Part shown: piece by piece, positions 1-10,006 of the stretch
Position numbering within the stretch: position 1 is the stretch's first letter
How the letters are laid out: the number at the start of each line of letters is the position of its first letter
Assembly: GCF_009755815.1 (NCBI RefSeq)
Contig: NZ_WRPK01000008.1
Span: forward strand, 124,001-188,000
From: Flavisphingomonas formosensis
GTDB lineage: Bacteria; Pseudomonadota; Alphaproteobacteria; Sphingomonadales; Sphingomonadaceae
DNA length: 64,000 bases
Reading direction: 5' to 3'
Program-made: the position numbers and the translations under genes
The notes under the pieces: model-generated
Told to the model about the DNA's origin: nothing
The model's input: only the letters and a program-made list of their open reading frames with translations
Database searches by the model: none

Positions 1-824
1 CGCCAAGGTGCCGCAAAGGCGCAGCGTTGCGCGACGACCAGCGTGTTCTGGATCGCCTCGGGCACATCCTCGAACAGCCGCACCATCTCGCCGGTCGGCT
101 TCAGCCAGGCGTCGGGTGACGAGCGGATCCGCTCCTCGCTGTCGACATAGGCCGAATTGGCGATGCACAGCATCGTGTCGTGCGCCGCGTGGAAACCCGC
201 CTCGGCAAAGCAGGCCGGATTGGTCGCCACCAGCGGCAGATCGCGCGCATAAGCGAGATCGATCAGCGCTGCTTCGGCCACTTCCTCCGCCACATCGCCG
301 CGCCGCGCGAGCTCGATATAGAGGCGATCGGGAAACAGCGCCTCCAGCCGGTCGACATAGGCCTCCGCTTCACTCTGCTGTTCTTCCGCGAGCAGCCGCG
401 TTACCGCGCCTTCGCCTGCCGCAGTGAGTGCGATCAACCCATCGGTGCGCCCCTCGATCGCCTCGAAGGGCACATGCGCCGCCTCCTCGATCGGCCGATC
501 GAGATGCGCGGCGGACACCAGCGCGCACAGATTGTCGTAGCCGGCGGCATCCTGCGCATAGAGCGCCAGCCAGTCGATCGCCTGCGGCCGGCCTTCCGCC
601 ACCGGACGCGCGACCGCCAGCATCGTACCGATGATCGGCTGCACGCCATCCTTCTTCGCCGCGTCCGAAAAGGCCATTGCGCCGTAAAGGCCGTTGCGGT
701 CGGTGATCGCCGCCGCCGGAAAACCGAGCTTGCGCGCCTGCTTCGCGATCGCCTTCGGATCGATCGCGCCCTCGAGCATGGTGAAGGCGGAGAAAATACG
801 GAGCGGGACGAAGGCCTGCGTCAT
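1..824 (-). CDS. dnaE: DNA polymerase III alpha subunit, N-terminal part (runs off the window)
   Basis: The reverse strand reads from an ATG at 824 without a stop to the window edge, about 274 codons. The protein begins MTQAFVPLRIFSAFTMLEGA and continues with AITDRNGLYGAMAF and DGVQPIIGTML, the pattern of the PHP domain that opens replicative DnaE polymerases. The polymerase core lies outside the window. It is the last visible gene of a minus-strand series proS-lolC-lolD-dnaE, 70 bp after lolD, and is probably cotranscribed. The catalytic alpha subunit makes the leading and lagging strands at the replication fork. A dnaE2 paralogue is less likely because of this N-terminus and location, but cannot be fully excluded from the fragment. 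Confidence 0.9.
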   Translation of the reverse strand, partial: MTQAFVPLRIFSAFTMLEGAIDPKAIAKQARKLGFPAAAITDRNGLYGAMAFSDAAKKDGVQPIIGTMLAVARPVAEGRPQAIDWLALYAQDAAGYDNLCALVSAAHLDRPIEEAAHVPFEAIEGRTDGLIALTAAGEGAVTRLLAEEQQSEAEAYVDRLEALFPDRLYIELARRGDVAEEVAEAALIDLAYARDLPLVATNPACFAEAGFHAAHDTMLCIANSAYVDSEERIRSSPDAWLKPTGEMVRLFEDVPEAIQNTLVVAQRCAFAAPW

Positions 825-894
825 GGACGGACTATGGGCCGTGGGGGCGAGTGATGAAAGGTCGCGGGGCTACTTTATCCACAGAATCGACGCC

Positions 895-1566
895 CTACTC
901 CAGCACCCCATCGTGCAGCCGCACCACGCGATCCATTTTCAGCGCGATCCGTTCATTGTGCGTCGCGACCAAGGCAGCTGAGCCTTCGCCGCGGACGAGC
1001 TTCAGGAATTCTGCCAGCACCACGTCCGCAGTCGCCTCGTCCAGATTGCCGGTCGGCTCGTCGGCGAGCACCAGCGGAGGCTTGTTGGCGAGCGCTCGTG
1101 CGACGGCGACGCGCTGCTGCTCGCCGCCGGACAGCTGGCTCGGCCGGTGGTGGAGGCGATTCGCGAGGCCCAATGCCGAAAGCAGCGCCCACGCGCGGGC
1201 TTGCGCATCCGCAGGCGCAGCGCCCTTGATGAGCTGCGGCAGCACGACATTCTCCGCCGCGGTGAAATCGGGCAGCAGATGGTGGAACTGATAGACGAAG
1301 CCTAGCGAATCGCGGCGCAGCCGCGTGCGCCCGTCATTGTCGAGCTTCGCCGCCTCCTCGCCCGCCAGCCGGATCGATCCGTCGAAGCCGCCCTCCAGCA
1401 ATCCCACCGCCTGCAGCAGCGTCGACTTGCCCGATCCGCTCGGCCCGAGCAGCGCCACGATCTCGCCCGGTGCGATGCTGAGGTTCACGCCGCGCAGCAC
1501 GTCGATCCGCGCCCCGCCCTGCTCGAAACTGCGTTCGAGACCGTCGACGACGAGCACCTCACTCAT
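895..1566 (-). CDS. lolD: Lipoprotein-releasing ABC transporter ATPase LolD
   Basis: A 223-residue ABC ATPase with Walker [10 protein letters not shown] near residue 41, signature LSGGEQQR near 144, and Walker [14 protein letters not shown], which is typical of the LolD/MacB/FtsE branch. It overlaps the end of the FtsX-like membrane gene by 8 bases, so the two products are made together. LolD with its permease pulls outer-membrane lipoproteins out of the inner membrane and passes them to LolA. The length is normal for LolD. The genomic partner distinguishes it from FtsE or MacB. Confidence 0.92.
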   Translation of the reverse strand: MSEVLVVDGLERSFEQGGARIDVLRGVNLSIAPGEIVALLGPSGSGKSTLLQAVGLLEGGFDGSIRLAGEEAAKLDNDGRTRLRRDSLGFVYQFHHLLPDFTAAENVVLPQLIKGAAPADAQARAWALLSALGLANRLHHRPSQLSGGEQQRVAVARALANKPPLVLADEPTGNLDEATADVVLAEFLKLVRGEGSAALVATHNERIALKMDRVVRLHDGVLE

Positions 1567-2809
1567 AGCGCAGCACCTGCACCGGATCGGTGTTCGCCGC
1601 CTTGAACGCCGGATAGAGGGTGAAGAGGAAGCTGGATCCGATCGCCAGAGCGACGATCGCCGCCACTTCGACCGGATCGGTCTTGGATGGCAGTTCGGTC
1701 AGGAAGCGGATCGACGGATCCCACAGATTTTGTCCTGTCACGAATTGCACGAAATTGACCACGGACTGACGGAAGAAGAGGAAGACGAAGCCCAGTAGCA
1801 GCCCCGCCCCGGTGCCAAGCGTTCCGATGGTGACGCCCACCGTCATGAAGATCTTCATCATCCCCCATCGCGTCGCGCCCATCGTGCGCAGGATCGCGAT
1901 GTCGCGCGTCTTGGCGCGCACCAGCATGATCAGCGAGGAGAGGATGTTGAACACGGCGACGAGGATAATCAGCGAGAGTACGACGAACATCGCCACCCGC
2001 TCCACCGCCAGCGCCTCGAACAAGCTGGCGTTCATCTGCCGCCAGTCCTGCACCACGCCCGAATCGCCCACCTTGGCGGCAAGCGGTGCGAGGATCTGGC
2101 CCACCTTGTCGGCATTCACCGTCTGCACCTCGACCATGCCGACCGCGTCGCCGAGCAGCAGCAGGGTCTGCGCATCGGCGATCGGCATGATCACGAATGC
2201 CTTGTCATAATCGTAAACCCCGACCTCGAAGATCGCGGCGATCCGGTAGCTCACGATGCGCGGCACCGTGCCGAACGGCGTCGTCTCGCCCTGCGGGCTG
2301 ATCAGGCTGATCTGGTCGCCGACAACGGCGCCCAGTTCCTCGGCCAGCCGCGCGCCGATCGCCACGTTGCTGCTGCCAGGCGAAACGTCGGCCAGGCTCC
2401 CTGACAGGATCTTGGTGTGCAGCGTCGCGTTCCCGCGAATATCCTCCACGCGCATGCCACGCACAAGCACGCCTTCGACGCGGCCGTTGAAGCTCGCCAT
2501 CAGCGGCTGCTCGATCAGTGGCGTCGCGCTGGTGACGCCCGGCGTCGCCTTCGCCTCGGCGAGGATCTGCCGCCAGTCCGGCAGGCGACCGCCATAGCCC
2601 TGGATCACGGCGTGGCCGTTGAGTCCGATGATCTTGTCGAACAGCTCCGCGCGGAAGCCATTCATCACGCTCATCACGATGATCAGCGCCGCCACGCCCA
2701 GCATCACCGCCGCGAGACTTATCGACGCGACCAGGAAGATGAACGCCTCCCCCCGGCCCGGTAGGAGATAGCGCTTGGCGATCATGCGCTCGTAGCGGGT
2801 GAGGATCAT
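1559..2809 (-). CDS. lolC: Lipoprotein-releasing permease LolC/LolE family
   Basis: A 416-residue FtsX-family permease: one membrane segment near the N-terminus ([20 protein letters not shown]), the phrase [15 protein letters not shown] that marks LolC/LolE, a long periplasmic domain, and three membrane segments in the last 150 residues. Only one permease gene is present, as in many alphaproteobacteria where a single LolC/E-like protein (sometimes called LolF) pairs with LolD as a homodimer. It overlaps lolD by 8 bases. Acts in the inner membrane in lipoprotein sorting. Confidence 0.9.
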   Translation of the reverse strand: MILTRYERMIAKRYLLPGRGEAFIFLVASISLAAVMLGVAALIIVMSVMNGFRAELFDKIIGLNGHAVIQGYGGRLPDWRQILAEAKATPGVTSATPLIEQPLMASFNGRVEGVLVRGMRVEDIRGNATLHTKILSGSLADVSPGSSNVAIGARLAEELGAVVGDQISLISPQGETTPFGTVPRIVSYRIAAIFEVGVYDYDKAFVIMPIADAQTLLLLGDAVGMVEVQTVNADKVGQILAPLAAKVGDSGVVQDWRQMNASLFEALAVERVAMFVVLSLIILVAVFNILSSLIMLVRAKTRDIAILRTMGATRWGMMKIFMTVGVTIGTLGTGAGLLLGFVFLFFRQSVVNFVQFVTGQNLWDPSIRFLTELPSKTDPVEVAAIVALAIGSSFLFTLYPAFKAANTDPVQVLRYE

Positions 2810-2826
2810 GATGGCTCCAACAGGCC

Positions 2827-2907
2827 GTCACCCCAGCGAAACCCGGAGTCGCTCACCCTTTGAGTCCCACTCTTGAATTGAACGATCTCAGCTTTCGCTG
2901 GGATGAC
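2827..2907. repeat. REP-like palindromic intergenic element
   Basis: An 81-bp imperfect palindrome lies between proS and lolC. The ends read GTCACCCCAGCGAAAC and GCTTTCGCTGGGATGAC, which are near-perfect inverted copies. Short elements with CCAGCGAAAGC ends are scattered between genes of many sphingomonads. As RNA it would fold into a long stem and could reduce read-through from proS to lolC. No second copy was seen in this window. Confidence 0.6.
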
Positions 2908-2921
2908 GTTATCGGAAAATA

Positions 2922-4238
2922 TCACCCCGCCACCTTCGCCAGCGCGTCCTCGACGGAAAGCTCCACCTTCTCGCCCGTGGCGCGACGCTTCAGCTCGACC
3001 ACGCCCTTCTCCAGCCCCTTGGGCCCGATCACGATCTGCCAGGGCAGGCCGATCAGATCCATCGTCGCGAACTTCGCCCCGCCCCGCTCGTCGCGGTCGT
3101 CGTAGAGCGTCTCGACCCCGGCTGCGTTCAGGCGCGCGTAGAGATCGTCCGCCGCGGCGGCGCATTTGGCATCGTCCGCACGCATGTTGATGAGGCCGAC
3201 CCGATAGGGCGCCACCGCGTCCGGCCAGATGATGCCGGCATCGTCATGGCTCGCCTCGATGATCGCGCCCATCAGGCGCGAGACACCGATACCGTAGCTG
3301 CCCATCTGGGGCACCACCTCGCCGCCGTCCGGCCCCTGGACCTTGAGGCCCATCGTGGCCGAATATTTGGTGCCGAAGAAGAAGATGTGGCCCACCTCGA
3401 TCCCGCGCGACTGGCGCAGGGCGGCGCCCGCCTCGGCCTCGCGCGCGGTATCACGCTTCTCGTCGGTGGCGGCATAGTCGGCGGTCAGCCCGTCGACGAC
3501 CTGCTGCAGCACGCCGGCATCGTCCGGATCGATATGGCCGAGATCCACCGGCTTCTCCCAATTCTCATGGTAGAAGACCTCGCTCTCGCCCGAGGGCGCG
3601 AGGATGATGAACTCGTGGCTGAGGTCGCCGCCGATCGGCCCGGTATCGGCCTGCATCGGGATCGCCCGCAGGCCCATGCGGGCATAGGTCCGCAGATAGG
3701 CGACGAACATGCGGTTATAGCTGTGCCGCGCACCAGCCACGTCCAGATCGAAGCTGTAAGCGTCCTTCATCAGGAATTCGCGCCCGCGCATCACACCGAA
3801 ACGGGGACGCACCTCGTCCCGGAACTTCCACTGGATATGATAGAGGATGCGGGGAAGATCTCGATAGCTCTTCGCCGAATCGCGGAAGATCGCCGTGATC
3901 ATCTCCTCATTGGTCGGCCCATAGAGCATGTCGCGATCGTGCCGGTCGCGGATGCGCAGCATCTCCTTGCCATAATCCTCGTAACGGCCGGACTGGCGCC
4001 ACAGGTCGGCAGACTGCAGGGTCGGCATCAGAAGCTCGATCGCGCCCGCCCGGTCCTGCTCCTCCCGCACGATCTGCTCGATCTTGCGCAGCACGCGATG
4101 GCCGAGCGGCAGCCACGCATAGATGCCTGCCGCCGTCTGGCGAATCAGGCCCGCGCGCAGCATCAGCTTATGGCTGACGATCTGAGCATCTGCGGGCGTT
4201 TCCTTGGTAACGGGCATGAAGTGGCGGGAAAGGCGCAT
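2922..4238 (-). CDS. proS: Prolyl-tRNA synthetase
   Basis: Charges tRNA-Pro with proline. The ATG at 4238 gives [20 protein letters not shown], the usual start of the short alphaproteobacterial ProS; an in-frame extension further upstream has no likeness to the family. Class II motifs are visible: [15 protein letters not shown] (motif 1 region), [17 protein letters not shown] (motif 2) and [14 protein letters not shown] (motif 3), then the C-terminal anticodon-binding domain ending in [17 protein letters not shown]. At 438 residues it is the compact type without the INS editing domain. It is first in the proS-lolC-lolD-dnaE series. Confidence 0.95.
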   Translation of the reverse strand: MRLSRHFMPVTKETPADAQIVSHKLMLRAGLIRQTAAGIYAWLPLGHRVLRKIEQIVREEQDRAGAIELLMPTLQSADLWRQSGRYEDYGKEMLRIRDRHDRDMLYGPTNEEMITAIFRDSAKSYRDLPRILYHIQWKFRDEVRPRFGVMRGREFLMKDAYSFDLDVAGARHSYNRMFVAYLRTYARMGLRAIPMQADTGPIGGDLSHEFIILAPSGESEVFYHENWEKPVDLGHIDPDDAGVLQQVVDGLTADYAATDEKRDTAREAEAGAALRQSRGIEVGHIFFFGTKYSATMGLKVQGPDGGEVVPQMGSYGIGVSRLMGAIIEASHDDAGIIWPDAVAPYRVGLINMRADDAKCAAAADDLYARLNAAGVETLYDDRDERGGAKFATMDLIGLPWQIVIGPKGLEKGVVELKRRATGEKVELSVEDALAKVAG

Positions 4239-4707
4239 GAGCGATGAAGGTCCGTTATAGGCTGTTTGAGCGGTCTCTAAAGCGAGAATGGCCGGGGGGA
4301 AAGCGCTTCGCATGGATCGGCCGATCCGGGTCCTACGCGAGGCGCCGCATAGTTAAGGCGGAATTCAGCCATTTCTCGCCAGACAGCGACCGATCCGACC
4401 CCAAGGCCTGTCCTACCCCCTGTTGCGGATTGACCACAGGGGCAAGTCAATCGAATCGGCGTCTGCGGAATGCCGATGACAAGCATCCGTCTTTTGCTTA
4501 GCACGATCCCCACGAAACACAGCAAATGGCCGTGGTTCGGGGAGGCTTAGGCCCCGCATGACCGTAAAAAAGGGGCGGCATGCGCGCGGGCCGGGCAAAA
4601 CATTAGGGGGCTGACGAGTTATCGTCACGCGGCGCCCGGGTCGAGACAATCGGCCCGGGCGCTTGTGTTTTCACTCTTCCTAAACTCCGTCGGCGCACAA
4701 GCGCGCC
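4239..4707. other. Intergenic region between proS and a divergent small gene
   Basis: 469 bases without a convincing gene. Short ORFs here lack family likeness. The region must hold the promoters of proS on the minus strand and of the small gene at 4708. A GC-rich hairpin is noted separately; nothing else stands out. Confidence 0.5.
4632..4672 (+). terminator. Hairpin followed by a U-rich stretch
   Basis: GCGCCCGGG at 4632-4640 pairs perfectly with CCCGGGCGC at 4654-4662 and is followed by TTGTGTTTT. It looks like a weak intrinsic terminator on the plus strand, although it stands only about 35 bases before the start of the gene at 4708, so it might instead be part of that gene's leader. Confidence 0.35.
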
Positions 4708-4923
4708 ATGCTTCCTTTTCGTCACAGCTCTATCTTCAAGAGCCGCTGGATCGCGCTGCTTTGGGCGGGCGGCATCATCTGGTGGGCCGCCTCCACCGTC
4801 GGCACGCAGAATGCGCCGGGCAACAACGACAGCCAGGCGGCGCAGACCGACGCGCTCGGCCAGCCGGTCGACGAACAGCAAGTGAAAAGATTGGAGGATC
4901 AGCTCCGCAATCTCGGCAAATGA
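4708..4923 (+). CDS. Small single-pass membrane protein, function unknown
   Basis: 71 residues starting MLPFRHSSIFKSRWIALLWA with one clear membrane segment (about residues 14-30, IALLWAGGIIWWAAST) and a polar tail ending in a short amphipathic helix EQQVKRLEDQLRNLGK. The product is too small for an enzyme. It converges on the helicase gene with 30 bases between the two stops. Codon use fits the neighbours. I do not recognise a named family. Confidence 0.6.
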   Translation: MLPFRHSSIFKSRWIALLWAGGIIWWAASTVGTQNAPGNNDSQAAQTDALGQPVDEQQVKRLEDQLRNLGK

Positions 4924-4953
4924 GCCAGCCTCGCCTGGCGACGCCGCTCCGCC

Positions 4954-6330
4954 TCAGCGGGTCAGCGTGACACCCAGAAAGGCTGGGATCGGACCGTTCC
5001 AGCCGCCGCTATCGGGCTCGTCCGGTATATGCGCGCGTGGCTCGCGGCGTGGCGGTTCGCCACGCCTCGGCCGCTCGTCCCTCGGCCGCTCGTCCCTCGG
5101 GCGGGGCTCCCGCGCCTCGCTGTGCCTTTCGCGATTGTCGCTGCCCTTGCCGCGTTTCGGCTTGCGATCTCGCCCGCGTGCAGGCTCTTCGGTGGCAGCG
5201 GACGGCGTCTCGACGCTGCCGATCCGCGGAATCGATTGGCCGGTCAGCTTCTCGATATTCTCGATCGCCTCCGCATCGTCGGCGGTGATCAGCGTGAAGG
5301 CTGCCCCGGTCGCACCGGCACGTCCGGTTCGGCCGATGCGGTGTACGTAATCGTCCGGATGCCAGGGTGCATCGAAATTGAAGACGTGGCTGACGCCTTT
5401 GATATCGAGCCCGCGCGCCGCGACGTCGGAAGCGACAAGGATGTTGATGTCCCCGGCCTTGAACCGGTCCAGCTCGCGCAGCCGCTCCGGCTGCTCCATG
5501 TCGCCGTGGATCTGCCCGGCGGCGAAGCCGTGGCGCTGAAGGCTGGCGGCCAGCTCCCGCACCGTGGTCTTGCGATTGCAGAAGATGATCGCGGTGCGAA
5601 CATTCTCGGACTTGAGCAGTTGGCGAAGCGTCTCGCGCTTGCCGCGCGACGTGGTGTGGACCAGCTTCTGCTCGATCGAGGCGTTGGTCGTGCCGACGCG
5701 CGCCACCTCGATCTGCTTGGGATTGGAAAGGAACTTGTCAGCCAGCTTCTTGATCGGCGGCGGCATCGTTGCCGAGAAGAGCAAGGTCTGCCGCTCGCGG
5801 GGCAGCTTGGTACAGATTTCCTCGATATCGGGAATGAAGCCCATGTCGAGCATGCGGTCCGCCTCGTCGATGACGAGCAGGCTGCAACCGGTCAGCAGGA
5901 TCTTGCCACGGCCGAACAGGTCCATCAGCCGGCCCGGCGTCGCGATCAGCACGTCGACGCCTTTCTCCAACGCCGCCACCTGATCGCTCATGTTCACGCC
6001 GCCGATCAGCAGCGCCATCGAGAGCTTGTGGTACTTGCCGTATTTCTCGAAATTCTCGGATACCTGCGCGGCGAGTTCGCGCGTCGGCTCGAGGATCAGC
6101 GAGCGCGGCATGCGCGCGCGGCTGCGGCCGTGGGCGAGGATGTCGATCATCGGCAGCACAAAGGATGCCGTCTTGCCCGTTCCGGTTTGGGCGATGCCGA
6201 TCAGGTCGCGCATCATGAGCACGGGCGGTATCGCCTGTTGCTGAATCGGCGTGGGCTCGCTGTAACCCGCGTCGGAGACGGCGCGCAGCAATTCGTCGGA
6301 AAGGCCGAGATCGGCGAAAGTCATGGTCAT
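4954..6330 (-). CDS. rhlE: DEAD-box ATP-dependent RNA helicase, RhlE type
   Basis: Unwinds RNA duplexes, with roles in ribosome assembly and RNA decay. The ATG at 6330 (MTMTFADLGLSDELLRAVS) is preferred over an upstream in-frame extension; ATG 6324 is also possible. Motifs in order: Q motif (YSEPTPIQQQAIP), I (AQTGTGKT), Ia (PTRELAAQ), II (VIDEADRM, the DEAD box), III (SATMP), V (DVAARGLDIKGVSHVFNFD) and VI (HRIGRTGRAG). The C-terminal tail of about 80 residues is rich in Arg, Asp, Glu and Pro with repeats of PRDERPR, a basic, probably disordered RNA-binding tail common in RhlE proteins. Confidence 0.9.
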   Translation of the reverse strand: MTMTFADLGLSDELLRAVSDAGYSEPTPIQQQAIPPVLMMRDLIGIAQTGTGKTASFVLPMIDILAHGRSRARMPRSLILEPTRELAAQVSENFEKYGKYHKLSMALLIGGVNMSDQVAALEKGVDVLIATPGRLMDLFGRGKILLTGCSLLVIDEADRMLDMGFIPDIEEICTKLPRERQTLLFSATMPPPIKKLADKFLSNPKQIEVARVGTTNASIEQKLVHTTSRGKRETLRQLLKSENVRTAIIFCNRKTTVRELAASLQRHGFAAGQIHGDMEQPERLRELDRFKAGDINILVASDVAARGLDIKGVSHVFNFDAPWHPDDYVHRIGRTGRAGATGAAFTLITADDAEAIENIEKLTGQSIPRIGSVETPSAATEEPARGRDRKPKRGKGSDNRERHSEAREPRPRDERPRDERPRRGEPPRREPRAHIPDEPDSGGWNGPIPAFLGVTLTR

Positions 6331-6450
6331 CCGGAAATAGGCCGCGGCATATCGCGGCAGTTGGGCGCGCTTGGGCGCAAACCGCCCCATTTGTCAAGCT
6401 TTCGCCGGATTTGATCGCATTTCTCCGTTCGATTGCGTAGCGAAGACGCA

Positions 6451-6963
6451 ATGACCACGCGCTTTGCCCTTCCACTGCTCCTGCTCTTGCTCATGCCGCT
6501 GGCCCCCGCGGCCGACGCCCGGATCGAAACGCACTGGTGGGAGGTGGGACCGGCCTTGCCACGCCTGACCGGCCGCGTGGTGGATGAAGCGGAACTGTTG
6601 CCGCCCGCAGCGCGAGCACGGCTCGAGCGGCGCTTGGCGCTGTTCGAGCGCCGTACCCGGCACCAATTGGTGATCGTCACGGTCCGTTCGTTGAGCGGCC
6701 AGACGATCGAGACCTTCGGCGTCCGCCTCGGCAGGAGCTGGGGCATCGGACGGCACGATGCCAATGACGGGGTATTGCTGATCGTCGCGCCGCACGAACG
6801 TCGAGTACGGATCGAGGTCGGCTATGGCCTCGAAAAGACGCTGGACGACCCGACGTGCAGCCGGATCATCGCTGGAACGATCCTGCCCGCTTTCCGCCAG
6901 GGTGATCCGGCGCGCGGCATCGAGACAGGGGCTGCGGCGATCATCACCCGCCTTTCCCGCTGA
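6451..6963 (+). CDS. Exported TPM-domain protein (YgcG family)
   Basis: About 170 residues. ATG 6451 gives a clear signal peptide (MTTRFALPLLLLLLMPLAPAADA); a TTG 18 bases upstream is in frame but would only lengthen the signal. The rest is a TPM domain: GRVVDEAELLPPAARARLE, then HQLVIVTVRSLSG and NDGVLLIVAPHERRVRIEVGYGLE. TPM domains in the envelope are linked to quality control of membrane proteins and some have phosphatase activity. No C-terminal membrane anchor is present. It converges with the next minus-strand gene, 3 bases between stops. Confidence 0.8.
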   Translation: MTTRFALPLLLLLLMPLAPAADARIETHWWEVGPALPRLTGRVVDEAELLPPAARARLERRLALFERRTRHQLVIVTVRSLSGQTIETFGVRLGRSWGIGRHDANDGVLLIVAPHERRVRIEVGYGLEKTLDDPTCSRIIAGTILPAFRQGDPARGIETGAAAIITRLSR

Positions 6964-6966
6964 TCG

Positions 6967-7428
6967 CTATTTCTCCTTGGGCACCAGCTTGCGGAAACGT
7001 TCGATCTGGCATTCGCCGCCGGCCCGCGTGTGGATCGCATCACGATCGGCACAAACCATACCGTCCTCGGTCGGCGCGATATAGAAGCCTGAATAATATT
7101 CGAGTGCCGGGCAGGCCGATTCCAGTTCCGCCCGTACCCGCATGTTGCTCCCGCGCAGCACCAGATCGACGCTGGCGGGCTCGGTGATCGCCGCCCCCGC
7201 GAGATCCTTCATAGCGATGCAGCGCGGCCCCTTCTTCTCCTGCCATGTCTGCCGGGTCGGCTTGGGCTTGGAGCGGGAAACCATCGGCACGCGGACGATG
7301 ACGCGCTCCCGGATCGAAATCTGGGCATAGCGGATCGGCGGCGCATCTGCGGGTAAGGCGGGACGAGTCGGGACGGCCACCGGCGCCGCCAACAGCAGCC
7401 ATCCGGCCGATCCCAACAGAATCAGCAT
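6967..7428 (-). CDS. Exported protein of unknown function
   Basis: 153 residues from ATG 7428. The open frame runs much further upstream but that part is the antisense of the oxidase gene. The N-terminus MLILLGSAGWLLLAAPVAVP is a signal peptide. The mature part carries a few Cys (RCIAMKD, ESACPALEYYSGFYI, MVCADRD, GECQIERF) that could form disulfides in the periplasm. Divergent from the oxidase gene with 66 bases between starts. No family recognised. Confidence 0.6.
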   Translation of the reverse strand: MLILLGSAGWLLLAAPVAVPTRPALPADAPPIRYAQISIRERVIVRVPMVSRSKPKPTRQTWQEKKGPRCIAMKDLAGAAITEPASVDLVLRGSNMRVRAELESACPALEYYSGFYIAPTEDGMVCADRDAIHTRAGGECQIERFRKLVPKEK

Positions 7429-7494
7429 GCTCGCACCATCCCTCCCCGCATCGTCGCGCCCGGTTGAACGCGAGATTAATTGGAGGACATCGAG

Positions 7495-8967
7495 ATGCTG
7501 GTTTATGCCCCAGCCATGACGATGCCCGCCGACAAAAATCCGATCGCCTCTCTCGCCGAACGGCTCGGCCCGCGCGGCTTCACCGATGATCCCGATACGA
7601 TGGCGCCTTGGCTGATCGACTGGCGCGGGCGGATCAACGGCCGCGCGCGCGCCCTGCTTTCGCCTGCCACGGTGGACGAGGTGGCAGACATCGTGCGCGT
7701 AGCAGCCGCGGCACGCATCCCGATTGTGCCGCAGGGCGGCAACACCTCGATGGTCGCGGGCGCCGTGCCATCTCCCGATGGCGATGCGCTGCTCCTCTCT
7801 CTGCGCCGGATGCGCGCGATCCGGTCGCTGTCGCCGGCGGACAATGTGCTGGTCGCAGAAGCCGGATGCATATTGAGCGACGTGCACGATGCCGCCGAAG
7901 CTGCGGCACGGCGTTTCCCGCTGTCGCTCGCCGCAAAGGGATCGGCGACAATCGGTGGCCTCGTTTCCACCAACGCCGGTGGCACCCAGGTTCTGCGTTT
8001 CGGCACGATGCGTTCGCTCGTGCTCGGCCTGGAAGCCGTGCTTCCCGACGGGTCCGTGTTCGACGGCCTCACCGCTCTGCGCAAGGACAATCGCGGCTAT
8101 GATCTGCGCCAGCTGCTCTGCGGGGCGGAAGGTACGCTGGGCGTGGTCACTGCCGCCAGCCTTCGCCTCGTACCGGCCGCAGCGCGACGCGCGGTTGCCT
8201 GGGTGGGGCTTGATTCGGCACAAAATGCACTCGATCTGCTGCGCAAACTGGAGTCTGCCACCGCCGAAAGCGTCGAAACCTTCGAGATCGTGCCGGCCGA
8301 CGGTCTGGATCTGGTGCTGCGCCACATTCCCGGCACGCGCGCACCGCTGTCCGGCCGCTACCGATGGAACCTGCTCGTCGAGGCGACGGCCCCTGCCAGC
8401 GCCGCCGATCCGGGTGAATCATTGGGCGAAGCGCTTGCCGAGGCAATCGAGGCCGGGCTGATCGGCGATGCGACGATCGCTGCCAGCGAGACGCAGGCCG
8501 AAGATCTCTGGCGGCTGCGGGAAAGCATGTCCGAAGCGGAGCGGATCGATGGCGTGGCCGCCAAGCACGACGTCTCGGTCGCCGTTTCGCATATGGCGGA
8601 CTTCATGGCCTCCGCCCGCACCGAGGTGGAGCGCCGTTTCGCCGGCGCGCGCGTTCTCGCCTTCGGCCATCTCGGCGATGGCAACGTGCATTTCAACGTG
8701 CGCGCGCCAGCGGGCGCAGACGATCGCGCCTGGCTCGCTTCCGAAGGCGCTGCCGTGACGGAACTTGTGCATGACCTGGTGACTGCCGCGGGTGGCTCCA
8801 TCTCCGCAGAGCACGGCATCGGGCAGACCAAGCTGGCGGAGTTCGCCCGGCTCGGCGGCACCGCCCGCCTGGCCGCGTTGCGCGCGATCAAATCCGCGCT
8901 GGATCCCCATGGTATAATGAATCCGGGCAAGCTCATCCCGCTTGCGCCGGCCCGCGCCGCCCCATAG
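7495..8967 (+). CDS. FAD-linked oxidase, GlcD/D-2-hydroxyacid dehydrogenase family
   Basis: About 490 residues. ATG 7495 has a good ribosome site (GGAGG at 7482-7486, 8-base spacing). The FAD-binding type 4 domain is seen in IPIVPQGGNTSMVAGA and AKGSATIGGLVSTNAGGTQVLRFG; the C-terminal FAD oxidase domain has FGHLGDGNVHFNV and SISAEHGIGQTKL, and ends DPHGIMNPGKLIP. This is the layout of D-lactate, glycolate and D-2-hydroxyglutarate dehydrogenases, which oxidise 2-hydroxy acids to 2-oxo acids and pass electrons to the respiratory chain. The substrate cannot be told from sequence. Confidence 0.85.
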   Translation: MLVYAPAMTMPADKNPIASLAERLGPRGFTDDPDTMAPWLIDWRGRINGRARALLSPATVDEVADIVRVAAAARIPIVPQGGNTSMVAGAVPSPDGDALLLSLRRMRAIRSLSPADNVLVAEAGCILSDVHDAAEAAARRFPLSLAAKGSATIGGLVSTNAGGTQVLRFGTMRSLVLGLEAVLPDGSVFDGLTALRKDNRGYDLRQLLCGAEGTLGVVTAASLRLVPAAARRAVAWVGLDSAQNALDLLRKLESATAESVETFEIVPADGLDLVLRHIPGTRAPLSGRYRWNLLVEATAPASAADPGESLGEALAEAIEAGLIGDATIAASETQAEDLWRLRESMSEAERIDGVAAKHDVSVAVSHMADFMASARTEVERRFAGARVLAFGHLGDGNVHFNVRAPAGADDRAWLASEGAAVTELVHDLVTAAGGSISAEHGIGQTKLAEFARLGGTARLAALRAIKSALDPHGIMNPGKLIPLAPARAAP

Positions 8968-9024
8968 AGGCTGCGCTTTCCCCGGCAGGGACGCCGGGCG
9001 AGACAGGATGTTTTCAGGAGATCG

Positions 9025-9801
9025 ATGATGGCAAGCGCGGCGCCCAATGCTCTGCCGATTTTCTACAATGAGCTCCAGCCCCTCTCCAGCAACACGCACG
9101 CGGACTGGAAGATTCGCCGGATCGACCGGGCGCCCCATCTCATCAACGTGCACGCGGTGCCGCTCACCGTGGACGAGTTCGCGATCGCGCAGCGTTATTA
9201 TCCGATCATCTTCTCCACCGGAGAAAATTCGGTGCCCCTGGCGCTGATGGGCCTCAACGAGGGCGTCAATGTCTTCGTTGACGACAAGGGCAAGCTGGTC
9301 CGCGAAGCCTATATCCCGGCCTATGTGCGTCGCTATCCCTTCATGCTCGCCCGCCTGCGGCCGGACACGGACGAACTGTCGCTGTGCTTCGATCCCTCCA
9401 GCGAGGCGATCGGCCCGTTCGAGGATGGCGACCCGCTCTTCGAAAACGGCCAGCCGTCCGAGGCGACGCAGGCGCTGCTCGGCTTCTGCGAGCAGTTCGA
9501 GACGGCCGGCCAGCGCACTGCCGCCTTCGTCCAGGATCTGGAAAAGGCCAAGCTGCTGATCGACGGCGAAGTCTCGATCCAGCCGGACGGCGCGGAACAG
9601 CCCTTCATCTATCGCGGTTTCCGCATGGTATCGGAGGATGCGCTACGCGAACTGCGCGGTGATCACGCACGGAAATATATCCAGTCCGGCCTGCTTCCGC
9701 TGATCTATTGCCACCTCTTCTCGCTGAATCTGATCCGGGACATTTTCGGGATCCAGATGAACCAGGGCCTGATGCCCCAGCCGGACGCACCGGTCGCCTG
9801 A
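9025..9801 (+). CDS. SapC-family protein
   Basis: 258 residues with the typical SapC course: an N-terminal LPIFYNELQPLSSNTHADWK, then FPIIFS-like YYPIIFSTGENSVPLALMG, YVRRYPFMLAR and SLCFDPSSEAI. The family is named after a Campylobacter S-layer-associated gene, is common in sphingomonads, and often sits near TonB-dependent receptors; its biochemical role is not settled. The start at 9025 is one of two neighbouring ATG codons. It stands alone here, with a promoterless 170-base stretch after it before the small RNA promoter. Confidence 0.85.
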   Translation: MMASAAPNALPIFYNELQPLSSNTHADWKIRRIDRAPHLINVHAVPLTVDEFAIAQRYYPIIFSTGENSVPLALMGLNEGVNVFVDDKGKLVREAYIPAYVRRYPFMLARLRPDTDELSLCFDPSSEAIGPFEDGDPLFENGQPSEATQALLGFCEQFETAGQRTAAFVQDLEKAKLLIDGEVSIQPDGAEQPFIYRGFRMVSEDALRELRGDHARKYIQSGLLPLIYCHLFSLNLIRDIFGIQMNQGLMPQPDAPVA

Positions 9802-9970
9802 CGATCTCCGCGCTCCCGTCCCCTGCGTTTCGACCGGGGACGGGACGGCGCGAGGGGTTCCGCCGCGGTTCCAGACCCGGCCAGCCGGCCCGCAACATAC
9901 TCCATCCGCAGCGGCATCGCATGCTTGGGGAAAAAGGCAGCGTACCGGATGTAAAATTCTACGTTGCGGG

Positions 9971-9999
9971 TTGAAACTTTCGTGCCAGCTACCTATTCT
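9971..9999 (+). promoter_or_regulatory. Sigma-70 promoter of a candidate small RNA
   Basis: TTGAAA at 9971-9976 and TATTCT at 9994-9999 are separated by exactly 17 bases, a near-consensus housekeeping promoter. The start of transcription would be near 10006-10007. No open reading frame follows before the strong terminator at 10081-10114. Confidence 0.65.
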
Positions 10000-10006
10000 A
10001 GTCTTC